A DNA stretch of 64,000 nucleotides, taken from the NCBI GenBank assembly GCA_963082975.1, contig OY720347.1:10770225-10834224 (forward strand), written 5' to 3'. This document shows, piece by piece, positions 45,033 through 54,999 of the stretch (position 1 is its first letter; each line of letters begins with the position of its first letter). Below the pieces are notes generated by a model. It saw only the letters and a list, made by a program, of their open reading frames with translations, had not been told where the DNA came from and did not search any database. The position numbers and the translations under genes were made by a program. The stretch is from Labia minor. Taxonomy: Eukaryota > Arthropoda > Insecta > Dermaptera > Spongiphoridae.

Positions 45033-45075
45033 GACGGAGGAGGAGGAAGGATGACGAGCAAGTAGAAAAGGCTGA

Positions 45076-45110
45076 ACAAGTGCACTGGACCAGAGCCGCC
45101 AGCCGACTGA
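45076..45110 (-). promoter_or_regulatory. Inr/DPE core promoter of the atonal-family gene
   Basis: On the minus strand TCAGTC (45110-45105) is a perfect arthropod initiator with +1 at 45108. ACTTGT at +28 to +33 (45081-45076) matches the DPE consensus RGWYVT at five of six positions. A 76-nt 5' UTR then leads to the ATG at 45032. Confidence 0.45.
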
Positions 45111-45372
45111 CAGACCTCCACTCAGGTGCATCGCTCATCTCCAGCAAACTTCCCCGCCACAACACACCCCCTCCCTTTCCTACTACCTGACACCGACACT
45201 CACCCAATGCCCCGAAAAAAAAAAAAAAAAAAAAAAACAATCAAAACTCACACTGCAAGGAGGGGAGAAATCAACCATACTATATATGGCTATTAATTCT
45301 AATTTTTTTTTTTCTTTTTTTTTTGACTACAACAAATTCAATTAATGTCCTGACATTCAAAGAAAAAATTAG
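45111..45372 (-). promoter_or_regulatory. Upstream region of the atonal-family gene
   Basis: GC-rich from 45111 to 45215, with CACCTG (E-box type) at 45124-45129 and a C-rich stretch at 45150-45180. A run of 24 A (T on the gene strand) at 45217-45240 and a T/A-rich segment follow. No TATA box is obvious, consistent with an Inr/DPE promoter. Confidence 0.35.
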
Positions 45373-46018
45373 CTGAATTGTCTCCACTCGACTATCTCGC
45401 AATTTGAATTGGATTAAATAACATAATATATTATATATTTAAATTAAATTAAATTATAGATTAGAATTAATAAATAATATTTATTAAACCAGCGCATGTT
45501 TCGCTCTTTGTTGATGGCACCACCTTACGTGATTAGCAGGCAACGTGTTAAAAAATTTAAAAAATTAATTCCGGTACTTTCAGAGCTAAAATTCAATATA
45601 GAGTAGTTTTATAGAATTTTTAATCATGTGAAAAAATATTAAACATATATCTTTATTTTTACGGACAGTTTAGAGGAAAAAAAATGAAAACATGGTAGGT
45701 AATGGACCACTTCCAAAAGAACTACATTTCTCAAAAGTTGATAGAAAACTACAAATTTTGAATAATGTCTGTGTACCAAACTTCAAACTGTTTTTGCGTA
45801 ATCTACATTCAGACACACTGGCGAGATTTTAAAAAAATTGGAAAAAACAAACAACAAAATGTATAACAACTTTAAACTTTTATCTACCTATAATATAATA
45901 ACATTAGATTTATTATCTTATTTAATGAGAAAATATTCTATTAAACTATTAATACATTTTTTGATGATATTGTGTAAAAATAAATAATATCTATAACTTA
46001 TCTTTGGAGAGATAGTAT
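45373..46018 (-). mobile_element. HINE-A variant with an extra segment near the 5' end
   Basis: The 3' hairpin is mutated (CTGAATTGTCTCCACTCG). The usual interior runs to about 45830. An extra stretch of about 170 bp follows (CTTTTATCTACCTATAAT, ACATTAGATTTATTATCTTA, CATTTTTTGATGAT) before a 5' terminal hairpin-like TATCTTTGGAGAGATAGTA at 46001-46018. The same extra segment is present at 57935-58100. Confidence 0.7.
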
Positions 46019-46172
46019 AATAAACACACAATAAATGATTTAGAAACTAAGAGTAATTTTTATATAATAATTTTTATATATTACATTAATATTTAGTTCC
46101 ATTTATTAAATTAATAATAATATCAACATGATCATTTCTCTTGGAATCTGATAATAAATATATTTATTTATT

Positions 46173-46627
46173 CGAGGGTGGGATGAAAAGTTTCCGACCC
46201 GACGATGTTTTTAAATTTTTGTTTTGCTATATTTTTCAACATAATCTCCATTAACACTGATACATTTCCCATAACGGTGTTCTAATTAATTTAATTAATA
46301 AATAAATTATTTAATTAATTAATTAAATTTGATTTAATTTAATTTAAGTCTAACCAACAGTTATGAATCGACGCAAAAATTCGCCTTCAGCGCCAAATTG
46401 TCGTTAGAAATGGTTTGTTGAAGCAATTTTTGGTCTAACGTTAGGAAATGCGGCACCCACATTGCACATAGCTTTCCATATTCAAATGGTTTTGTAAAAT
46501 ATTTCCCACACGTTAGGCTGACATCGTACAGGTCTCAGCTATCTTGAATTTTGAAAAATAAAACAAAAGAAAAATTGAAAAACATCGTTTTTCTTGGTCA
46601 GTTCGGAAACTTTTCATCCCACCCTCG
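46173..46627 (-). mobile_element. Internally deleted mariner-like element, family 1
   Basis: TIRs CGAGGGTGGGATGAAAAG and CTTTTCATCCCACCCTCG. The minus strand preserves HTH-to-catalytic-domain remnants (codons for HLNME, the DNLAL-like and FLRR segments) up to just before the first catalytic Asp, then the AT-rich deletion scar TTAATTTAATT and the 3' end. Confidence 0.82.
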
Positions 46628-46874
46628 TATTTATAAAAATTTAATATAATATAATATATTTACAATTATTTAAGAAAGAAAAATAAAAAGATAAAACAAT
46701 AATCAATAAAATTAAAAATATATAAATTAATTAATTAAATTAAATTAAAATTACTTTATTATAAAGTGATAAATGATTAGAATTTTTTAATCAAATTTAT
46801 TTATAAAATAAAACTACCTATAAAATATATATAAAATATAAAAAACTTTAAATTACATTATTATTAAATAGGTA

Positions 46875-47256
46875 GGGTTAAGTATACAGTCGTTGGCCCG
46901 AGGCAGTCATTGGCCCCCTATCACTAAAACACAAATAATAAGCGAGTTTTATTTTAAAAATTTCGCTATTAACTATGGTTATGTAATCGTTTGTTGTATG
47001 GTTGTATAATCACTATAGAATATCTAAGCCAATAATTATAACAGGTGACCAATAACTGTTTTTGTTTTTAGGATTTTTGCGTGCTTATTGGAAATGTCCC
47101 TCTCATGAGAAAATTTTTTTTTTTATTCATCAAAATGCTCATAGTATCTATGTTCTGCAAACCTAATTTGACACAGATTGTTCCGCATTTTGCCCAGATA
47201 TGCATTAAAGACTGCTAGGAATTGCTTAAGGAGGCCAACGACTGTATACTTTACCC
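46875..47256. mobile_element. MITE with TA target site and CAGTCGTTGGCC ends
   Basis: Left GGGTTAAGTATACAGTCG and right CGACTGTATACTTTACCC are inverted repeats of about 24 bp including TTGGCC, flanked by TA on both sides (46873-46874 and 47257-47258). 382 bp and non-coding. The TA site and CAGTCG-rich ends suggest the Tc1/mariner/pogo superfamily. Confidence 0.75.
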
Positions 47257-48124
47257 TATATAAATTATTCAAACTGTTTTGTGGCATTTATTATTTATTT
47301 TTGTTAGATTTTTCTTCATTCACCACTCACTCAGTTACTCTCTCTAACTACTCTCTTGATTTATTATTATTATTATTATTATGTTCAACTTAACATTTAC
47401 TTACATCTACTTATATCTAATGAAGTATTCCTTATAACTTACTTACTTACTTAATATAACTTATGTGTAATTATCAATTATTGCTTTAAACTATATGTAA
47501 GAATTTTTAATAGGAATATTATTAAAAAATTTTTAATATTTTTGTTAAATGACTAAAAATAATTACAATAAATTTATTATCCATTTGAAAATATAAAGTT
47601 TCAAAAAAGTTTTATAAAAAAAACACTTTTTAATGTACGAGTATACGCTTTTTAATCAAAAATGCCGTAAAAAATAGAAAACAAAATACCAAATAATCAT
47701 ATTTTTAACTAATTTTTATAAATTTATTGTAGCTAATTGATTTTTAAAATTTTCTAATAATTAACATTTTGATTGATTATTTGTAATAAAATTTAATCAA
47801 ATACAAATATTTAAAAAAAAATATTCTTCTTTATGAATTGTTTCGGATAAGTGAACCAATCAATACATGTTCGGTAATAAATTCAAAAATATTAATATTA
47901 ATTTTAGCAATTCATACACAATATTACATTATTTAAATATATAACTTACATTTTTATTCTATAATAATTTAATTTATTGTAAACTGTAAGTTCTCTTCTC
48001 TAAATATTAATAGAACATATTTATTTAACAATTTATTTGAAAAATTGTTTTTAAAAAATCATAAATATGTTAACAATTTTCAAGATCAGAAAGAGAGAAA
48101 GATATATATATATATATAATTTTT
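47257..48124. other. AT-rich DNA, nothing recognised
   Basis: Low-complexity AT-rich sequence with a short (TTA)n at 47361-47380. Confidence 0.5.
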
Positions 48125-48597
48125 ACTATCCAGCAGTGTGTGTGTGTGTGTAGACAAGATTACGCTGAGTTGAGCTAGAATAATGAAATTTGGTATACGG
48201 GCATTATTCAAAATTCGTAGTTTCCTATCAACTTTTGAGAAATGTAGCTTAACCAGAAGATGGTCATTACCTACAACGTTTTGATTTTTTTTCCTCTAAA
48301 GTGACCGTAAAAATAAAGATATATGTTTGATAGTTTTACTTATGATTAAAAATTGTATAAAACTTAAATATATACAATTTCAGCTTGATAGAAGTACCGG
48401 AATTAATTTTTTAACACTGCAAATCTCACGCACCAACACGTGACGTGGTGCCATCAACAAAGAGCCAAACATGCGCTGATTCAGTAATTATTATTTATTA
48501 ATTTTAATTTATAAATAATTAAATTTAATTTAAATATATAATATATGTTAATTAATCCAATTCAAATTTGCGAGATAGTCGAGTGCAGACACTCCAG
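48125..48597 (+). mobile_element. HINE-A copy with 5' deletion
   Basis: Begins ACTATCCAGCAGTG, jumps into the GT-rich segment and continues to the 3' hairpin GAGTGCAGACACTCC (one stem mismatch) and CTTATTAC flank. Confidence 0.85.
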
Positions 48598-49062
48598 CTT
48601 ATTACTAATATATTAAGATAAATTTTAGATTAATATATTAAATAATAGTAAATTAAAAAACTAATTTTTAAAGATTTTTCGGTTTATAATTGTTCATTTG
48701 TATTATTATATTGCTAGCATCATGACTTTTTTTGATTATCTCAATGAAATTAAATGAATATCAAAGGGAATCCTTTTTTTTAAAAATCAAATAATTAATC
48801 TTGATCTATAAATGTTAATAAATTTTTAAAATCAAATAAATATATATTGATTCTTTATCTCAAAAACAACCTATTACGTAATTTCATAAAATTCCTGTGA
48901 TCAATTTTTAAGATCAGAAATATATTCTATATATATTATATTTGCATTCGATAATTAAATTAAGTAATGATAGGGAGCTGTAAATGTTTTTAAATAATTT
49001 TATCACATTTTTTTTTAAGTTATTCATTTTTTTATCAAAGAAATAAAATTACTGATTTTTTT
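48598..49062. other. AT-rich DNA, nothing recognised
   Basis: Spacer between two HINE-A copies. Confidence 0.5.
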
Positions 49063-49684
49063 ACTATCTCGCCAGAGATAGTATTGCGATCACGAAAATT
49101 TTCGATGTTGAGATTTTGATGTTTTTATACGTTTTGAAGGTTCCTGAATCATTTTCACTAAGGTTGAGAAAAATGTCTGTGTGTGTGTATGTGTGTATGT
49201 GTGTATGTGTGTGTGTATGTATGTAGGCAAGATTACGCAAAAACGGTTTGAGCTAGAATGATGAAATTTGGTACATGGGCATTATTCAAAATTCATAGTT
49301 TTCTATCAACTTTTGAGAAATGTAGCTCAACCGGAAGAGGGTCATTACCTACAACGTTTTGATTTTTTTTCCTCTAAAGTGACCGTAAAAATAAAGATAT
49401 ATGTTTGATAATTTTTCACATGATTAATAATTGTATAAAACTGCTATATATAGAATTTCAGCTTGATTGAATTGCTGAAATTACCAGAATTAATTTTTTA
49501 ACACTGCAAATCTCACGCGCCAACACGTGACGTGGTGCCATCAACAAAAAGCCAAACATGCGCTGGTTTAATATTTATTATTTATTATTTATAATTTATA
49601 ATTAATTAAATTTAATTTAAATATAATATATTATGTTATTTAATCCAATTCAAATTGCGAGATAGTCGAGTGGAGACACTCCAG
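49063..49684 (+). mobile_element. HINE-A reference copy (Helentron-type non-autonomous element)
   Basis: 622 bp, the best-preserved copy. The 5' end ACTATCTCGCCAGAGATAGT follows a T run and folds into a hairpin. Its first ten bases have an inverted partner CGAGATAGT (49660-49668), placed not at the 3' end but about 16 bp inside it. The last part, GAGTGGAGACACTC plus CAG, is a separate hairpin. Asymmetric terminal inverted repeats with a 3' terminal hairpin define Helentron-associated elements (HINEs), mobilised in trans by a Rep-helicase Helentron. A (GT)n(GTAT)n microsatellite lies at 49177-49227, also typical of such elements. No coding capacity. Confidence 0.85.
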
Positions 49685-49978
49685 CTAATTTTTAATTAAT
49701 CCTTTGATTTATTTTTATTATTTAATTTCTTCCATTTTTCAATATAATGATCATAATATTTAAAATATTTATATTTTCCTCTCACTATATATATAAATAT
49801 TATGTATTTAGTTATTATATAAAAATATAAAAAATATTTCATTATTTCATTAAATAATAAATAATAGATAACATTTTTTTTTCTTATTAAGATTTTGTTA
49901 CTTGATTTTCATAATTAATAAATATTATCGAATTTATCAATAGAATTTGTAATAATTATAATATTAACATTAATTTAA

Positions 49979-51219
49979 TAAGTTGACCTGTGGCCAGGTC
50001 CGAACCGACCGACGGTTTGAAGTAAATTAATTAGCAGCCAGCTACAGAAACAATTTCAAATAATTTTAATATATCTATTAATGTAATAAAAAACAGATAT
50101 GGATACATAAATAATAAATATAAACATTTTTAATTTTATTTTATTTGTAATATATATGCAAGACCAGGCTGTGACGTCATGAATGGCTGGATGACGTCAT
50201 ATAATTTTAAATCAAGAAAAAACTAATAAATATGATTTTCCCGAGGATAAAACCAATACAAAGTGCATGATTCGTGGTGATATATAAAAAAATCTCCTCA
50301 TGTGAAATTTGGTGTGAAAATAACCCTTCCCTTCCTATCGTCAATCGCTAATACTACCACTTCCGGTTTCCGGATTTGCACCAAAAGTTGATCAATTCAT
50401 CCCACTGATGCATTAAGTAAATATTCCAAATTTCATCAAAATCCGTTGAGCCGTTCAGGCTGTACACATCTATACGGACGGACGGACGGACAGACATCAT
50501 ACTTTTTACTATCTCGTAAGAGATAGTATTGCGATCACGAAAATTTTCGATGTTGAGATTTTGATGTTTTTATACGTTTTGAAGGTTCCTGAATCATTTT
50601 CACAAAGGTTGAGAAAAATGTCTGTGTGTGTGTGTGTGTATGTGTGTGTGTATGTATGTAGACAAGATTGCGCAAAAACGGTTTGAGCTAGAATGATGAA
50701 ATTTGGTACATGGACATTATTCAAAATTCATAGTTTTCTATCAACTTTTGAGAAATGTAGCTCATCCGGAAGAGGGTCATTACCTACAACGTTTTGATTT
50801 TTTTTCCTCTAAAGTGACCGTAAAAATAAAGATATATGTTTGATAATTTTTCACATGATTAATAATTGTATAAAACTGCTATATATAGAATTTCAGCTTG
50901 ATTGAATCTCTGAAAGTACCAGAATTAATTTTTTAACACTGCAAATCTCTCGCGCCAACACGTGGTGCCATCAACAAAGAGCCAAACATGCACTGGTTTA
51001 ATAAATATTATTTATTAATTTTAATTTATAATTTAATTAATTTAATTTAATTTAAATTAATATATGATATTTAATTCAATTCAAATTTGCGAGATAGTCG
51101 AGTGGAGACACTCCAGCTAATTTATGTTAAGAAAATGCATGATTCGTGGAGATATGTAAAAATCTCCACATGTGAAATTTGGTGTGAAAACAATACCTCC
51201 CTTACTATCGTCGGTCGGT
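49979..51219 (-). mobile_element. HINE-B copy split by a HINE-A insertion
   Basis: The left part 49979-50502 runs from TAAGTTGACCTGTGGCCAGG to GACGGACAGACATCAT. The right part 51121-51219 continues with GAAAATGCATGATTCGTGG and ends CGTCGGTCGGT. The HINE-A copy 50508-51116 lies between. The left 520 bp are nearly identical to the copy at 40819. Confidence 0.92.
50508..51116 (+). mobile_element. HINE-A copy, near full length, nested in HINE-B
   Basis: Starts ACTATCTCGTAAGAGATAGT after CTTTTT and ends GTGGAGACACTCCAG. Very close to the copy at 49063-49684. Confidence 0.92.
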
Positions 51220-51720
51220 AAAAAAAGGAGAAAATTAAAATTATAATCCTTTTTACAATAAAAATTATAATTAATAGAAAACTATATCGCTTATTATTAT
51301 AATATTTAATAATTAATAATTGAAAAATTAAAATAATGACAAAAATAAAGATAATTGAATTTAATCATTTTAATTTTGACTTTTACAAGAAAAATTCTCA
51401 AGTCATACCAGATTTGGATTCTTTAGGTCTAGAAATGTAAATAATTTTAGATTTTGATAATTATTATAAAATTTTATTTTCTAAATAATTATAATAATAA
51501 AAAATTAATTAAATAAAAATGTAAATTTATCAATTTTTATCATATCATATACATTTTATTTATTTAATACCAGGACATTAAAAATAGTTGTTTATATCAT
51601 TTTTACCTTAGATTTTAGAATATAAAAAATGTATAAGAAATATTATAAATATTTAAAAATTATTTTATTTATAATTTAATTTTTATATTTATAAAGAATC
51701 AATTGAATTAAATTATTTAC
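51220..51720. other. AT-rich DNA, nothing recognised
   Basis: No gene or repeat boundary seen. Confidence 0.5.
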
Positions 51721-51724
51721 TAAT

Positions 51725-52100
51725 GAAATTTTAATAAATAACGAACAGGGAGGGGCTTTTGCAAACAAGTGCGACGGTAATATTACGTGCAATGTGCTTA
51801 CCAGGAGATTAAAATTGAACAAGAGTGATCAACATAGATGGCATGTTGTTTAACTAATAGAACACGTCCCGCCATCTTTTGACATTAACTTGAACTCAAA
51901 TGAATCCCATGATTCTACTCTTCAATGATTCTGCTTCCCTGTTATTTGGGTCAACTGCAAACGTCATGCCCAGGGGATGTCGCTTACCACCTCTCTTGTT
52001 TTTATTTGCATGTTGGTCAGTCAATTCAGTCAGTTAACCACACATCTCTCTTTTTGACTCTTTTCTTTCTTTTCTCCTTCTTCTTCTTCTATCTTAGAAC
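51725..52100. other. GC-richer unique block between the two minus-strand genes
   Basis: Mixed-composition DNA about 6.7 kb upstream of the atonal-family start and just downstream of the Q/N-rich gene. It contains CAACTG (E-box), TGCCCAGGGGATG and GTCAGTCAATTCAGTCAG. Not repeated in the window and with no coding signature, so a regulatory role is plausible, unproven. 52101-52612 is AT-rich 3' flank of the next gene. Confidence 0.35.
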
Positions 52101-52612
52101 TTTTCAAGTCATTTTTTTTATTTTACTTTTTTATTCGTAAATAATACAATTTAATTAAAATATAGAAAAATTAATATTATTTTAAAAATGAATTAATAAT
52201 TAATTGATTTAGAATTCAAACAAAATTACTAAATTAATAAAAGAAAAGAACAATAATAATATTGACAAATTTTCTACAAATTTTTCTGTTAGAATGCAAT
52301 TGCATATAAATAAATAATAGGAATAAATATTTATAATTTCCTTTGTCTTTAATTAAATTAAATTAATTATTTTTTTTCTATTGAAGTTTCGGTTGAGGTA
52401 AATATATTATTTATAAAATAAAATAAAAAAAAAAAAATTGTAATTTTTATTAAAAATGTTTATTTAGAAAATAAATCATGTTATAAAAAGTTAAAAAAAA
52501 TAAATAAATATTATATATTAAAATAAATATTCTTTTTTTATTGTTTTTGTTTTAAAAAATATATTTAAATTTAAATAAAAAAAAAAAAAATAAAAATTAA
52601 TTAAAAAAAAAT

Positions 52613-53621
52613 TTAAATGCTGACAGATAATAATCGTGTGCCAGGATTTAAATTATGGATTTCCAAAGGTTCTGCTCTCATTTGTCCAGGTGTTAATCCT
52701 TGGATTTCTTGATTAGGGTTTTGGCCTGTGGAACTAAATTCAAACGTTCCTTGAGGATGGAAAGCAATCGACGAAGATGACTGCTGAAAGGGCTGCCGTT
52801 GTTGTTGTTGTTGTTCTTGACGAAAAATCCCTTTCATTATGTTATTTTTCATTTCAAAATTTTGATTATCTGGTTGATTTTGTTTCATTTGTTGTTTTTG
52901 TGTACCTAATAGTCCATCCTCTGATAATTGTTTATGATTATTCTGTTCTGTGGTTGGTTGTTGTTGTTGTTGTTGATTATGAATATTAATATCATTGTTT
53001 TTATTTTCTTGTTTTTGAATAGAATTGATATTTAAATTACTTTTTTGTTTCTCATGTGTTAATGTTGTTTGATAATCGTCAGGTTTCATTGTAACATTGG
53101 AAATTGGAATATTTTGAAGATTTTTTTCATTCTTCGAAATTTTTTCATTGTCTTTTAAAGGGTCTTTTTCGTTGTTTTTCGTTTTATCATTGGCAATAAA
53201 ATTTTGATTTTCAGTTGCACCCATTAATGATGGATTTTTTTCTAAATCATTTTGCTCGCTACTCTTCAATCCTGAATTGTTTTTCTCTTGATTTGAATTG
53301 AAAGTAATTGTATTTGATTGTTTATCATTACTCTCCATTTTCATCGTTTGTTTATTCGTGGTAGAGTTTGTTCCCAAACTATTTTCTTGTCCAAATTCTG
53401 TCCCTTCCTCTCTTGAATTGAGTAATTTTTTATTATTGGGATTTTGAATTAACATTTGATTATTTTCGAAGGATTTGGCTCCAGTTAATTCAAGTGCATC
53501 ATTTTCTCTACCAAGACCCTCTTCAAATGGCACTCTAGCATCAGAAAATGCATTGTGCATCATCGAATTTTGTTTAGCTGATATATTCTCATTTCCTTGG
53601 TTTGTTGTTCTATAAATATTA
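52613..53621 (-). CDS. Q/N-rich secreted gene exon 4
   Basis: Acceptor TTTTGCAG at 53622-53629. It is a 335-codon low-complexity exon with Gln runs (around 52800 and 52960) and many Asn/Lys residues. It ends LNPGTRLLSVSI and a TAA stop at 52613-52615. An uninterrupted frame of this length in AT-rich DNA supports selection on coding. Confidence 0.85.
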
Positions 53622-54957
53622 CTGCAAAACAAAAAAAAAAAAAACAATTTGACAAATATTAACAAAAAATTATATTTTTCCTATATATATATTGTAAATT
53701 TATAATTTATTTAATTTTTTATAAATTTCTTTTAAAATAAAAATTCATGTTTAGAAATTTAAAAAAAAAAATTATTTATAAAATGACTTCACTCACATAA
53801 TAATAATATATTTCGTAATTTTCTTCTAAAATATTATTAAAATAAATACTTTTAATTTTATTTCGAAATTAAATAAAAAATTTTAAATATAAAATATCAA
53901 TTAAAAAAAAGAAAGGGAGGCAAATTGCAGTATGGATGACGTAGTTGGAAACGTCTTTTAAATTTACTATTTTAAATTTATAAAATACTAATAAAAGTTG
54001 ATTTTCCCTGAGGCTTAAAACCAATACAGTTCGATTTTTCTTTATAAATATTATCTATGGTGTGAATTTTAAAAAAATTCTTAGAGCGGTTTAATATCTC
54101 AAAAATATACAATATATATATATATGCAGGGCTCCTAGGGTATATGCCGCCCGGGTGCGAGAATAATTTTGCCGCCCCTTCCCTAACCCAACCATTTCCC
54201 CCAAAGTTGTTAAAAATTTACAAATAAAAAAGGTCAAGTAAATTTAAGTTAATTTAGTTTTTGAAAAAAATCGAAAGTATTTAAGATCCTGATCGCAAAA
54301 TCATTTGACTTATTTTTTTTTTTAGAACCACATTGAAAAAAATTAAAAAAACATGAAATGAATAAGTACTTTTAAGGCGGCTCGCGCCGCCCTCCTAGAC
54401 TTGCCGCCCGGATGCACCGCACTCCCGGGTCGGAACGGCCCTGTATATATGTATAATTTTTTCTAGTATAATAAGATAATATAATAATAATTATTATTAT
54501 TATTGAATTATCAAATTGATAAAAACTTACCCACTGGTGATTACTGGATGATTATTATTCTGATAGTACTGTCCCTGATGATAATTAGCGCCATGTAAAT
54601 TAAGTTGATTAGGTTTCAAATATAATTGTAAAATAGCGAGTGGTGCAGCTGGCTCGGGACTTGGATTTCGATGCATTTGGCAGGACAAAGTAACAGGCGA
54701 ATGGGCAACCGGATGTGGTGGATGCACATACGGGACACTTGATCCATCGTTCTGGTATATATTCTGGGAATAAATCTAAAACAAATTCCAATAAATGTTA
54801 AATTACGAAATTAATATTAAAAATATCGAAAAATTAATTCACAGATAAAAATTGTTTGTTTTTTTTTTAAGTTTAAATTTATTTATTACAAATATAAAAA
54901 TATAAGCTTTACAATTTATTTTTAAATTTAATTTTTTTATTATTGATTTTATTTATA

Positions 54958-54999
<42 letters not shown>

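Noticed and set aside
44671..45240. Additional frames on both strands over the atonal-family gene
   Set aside because: Shadows of the bHLH coding sequence in locally GC-rich DNA.
49063..49684. Classic TIR transposon (DDE type) for HINE-A
   Set aside because: The inverted partners are not both terminal, no target-site duplication is seen and the 3' terminus is a hairpin, which fits a rolling-circle Helentron-type element better.
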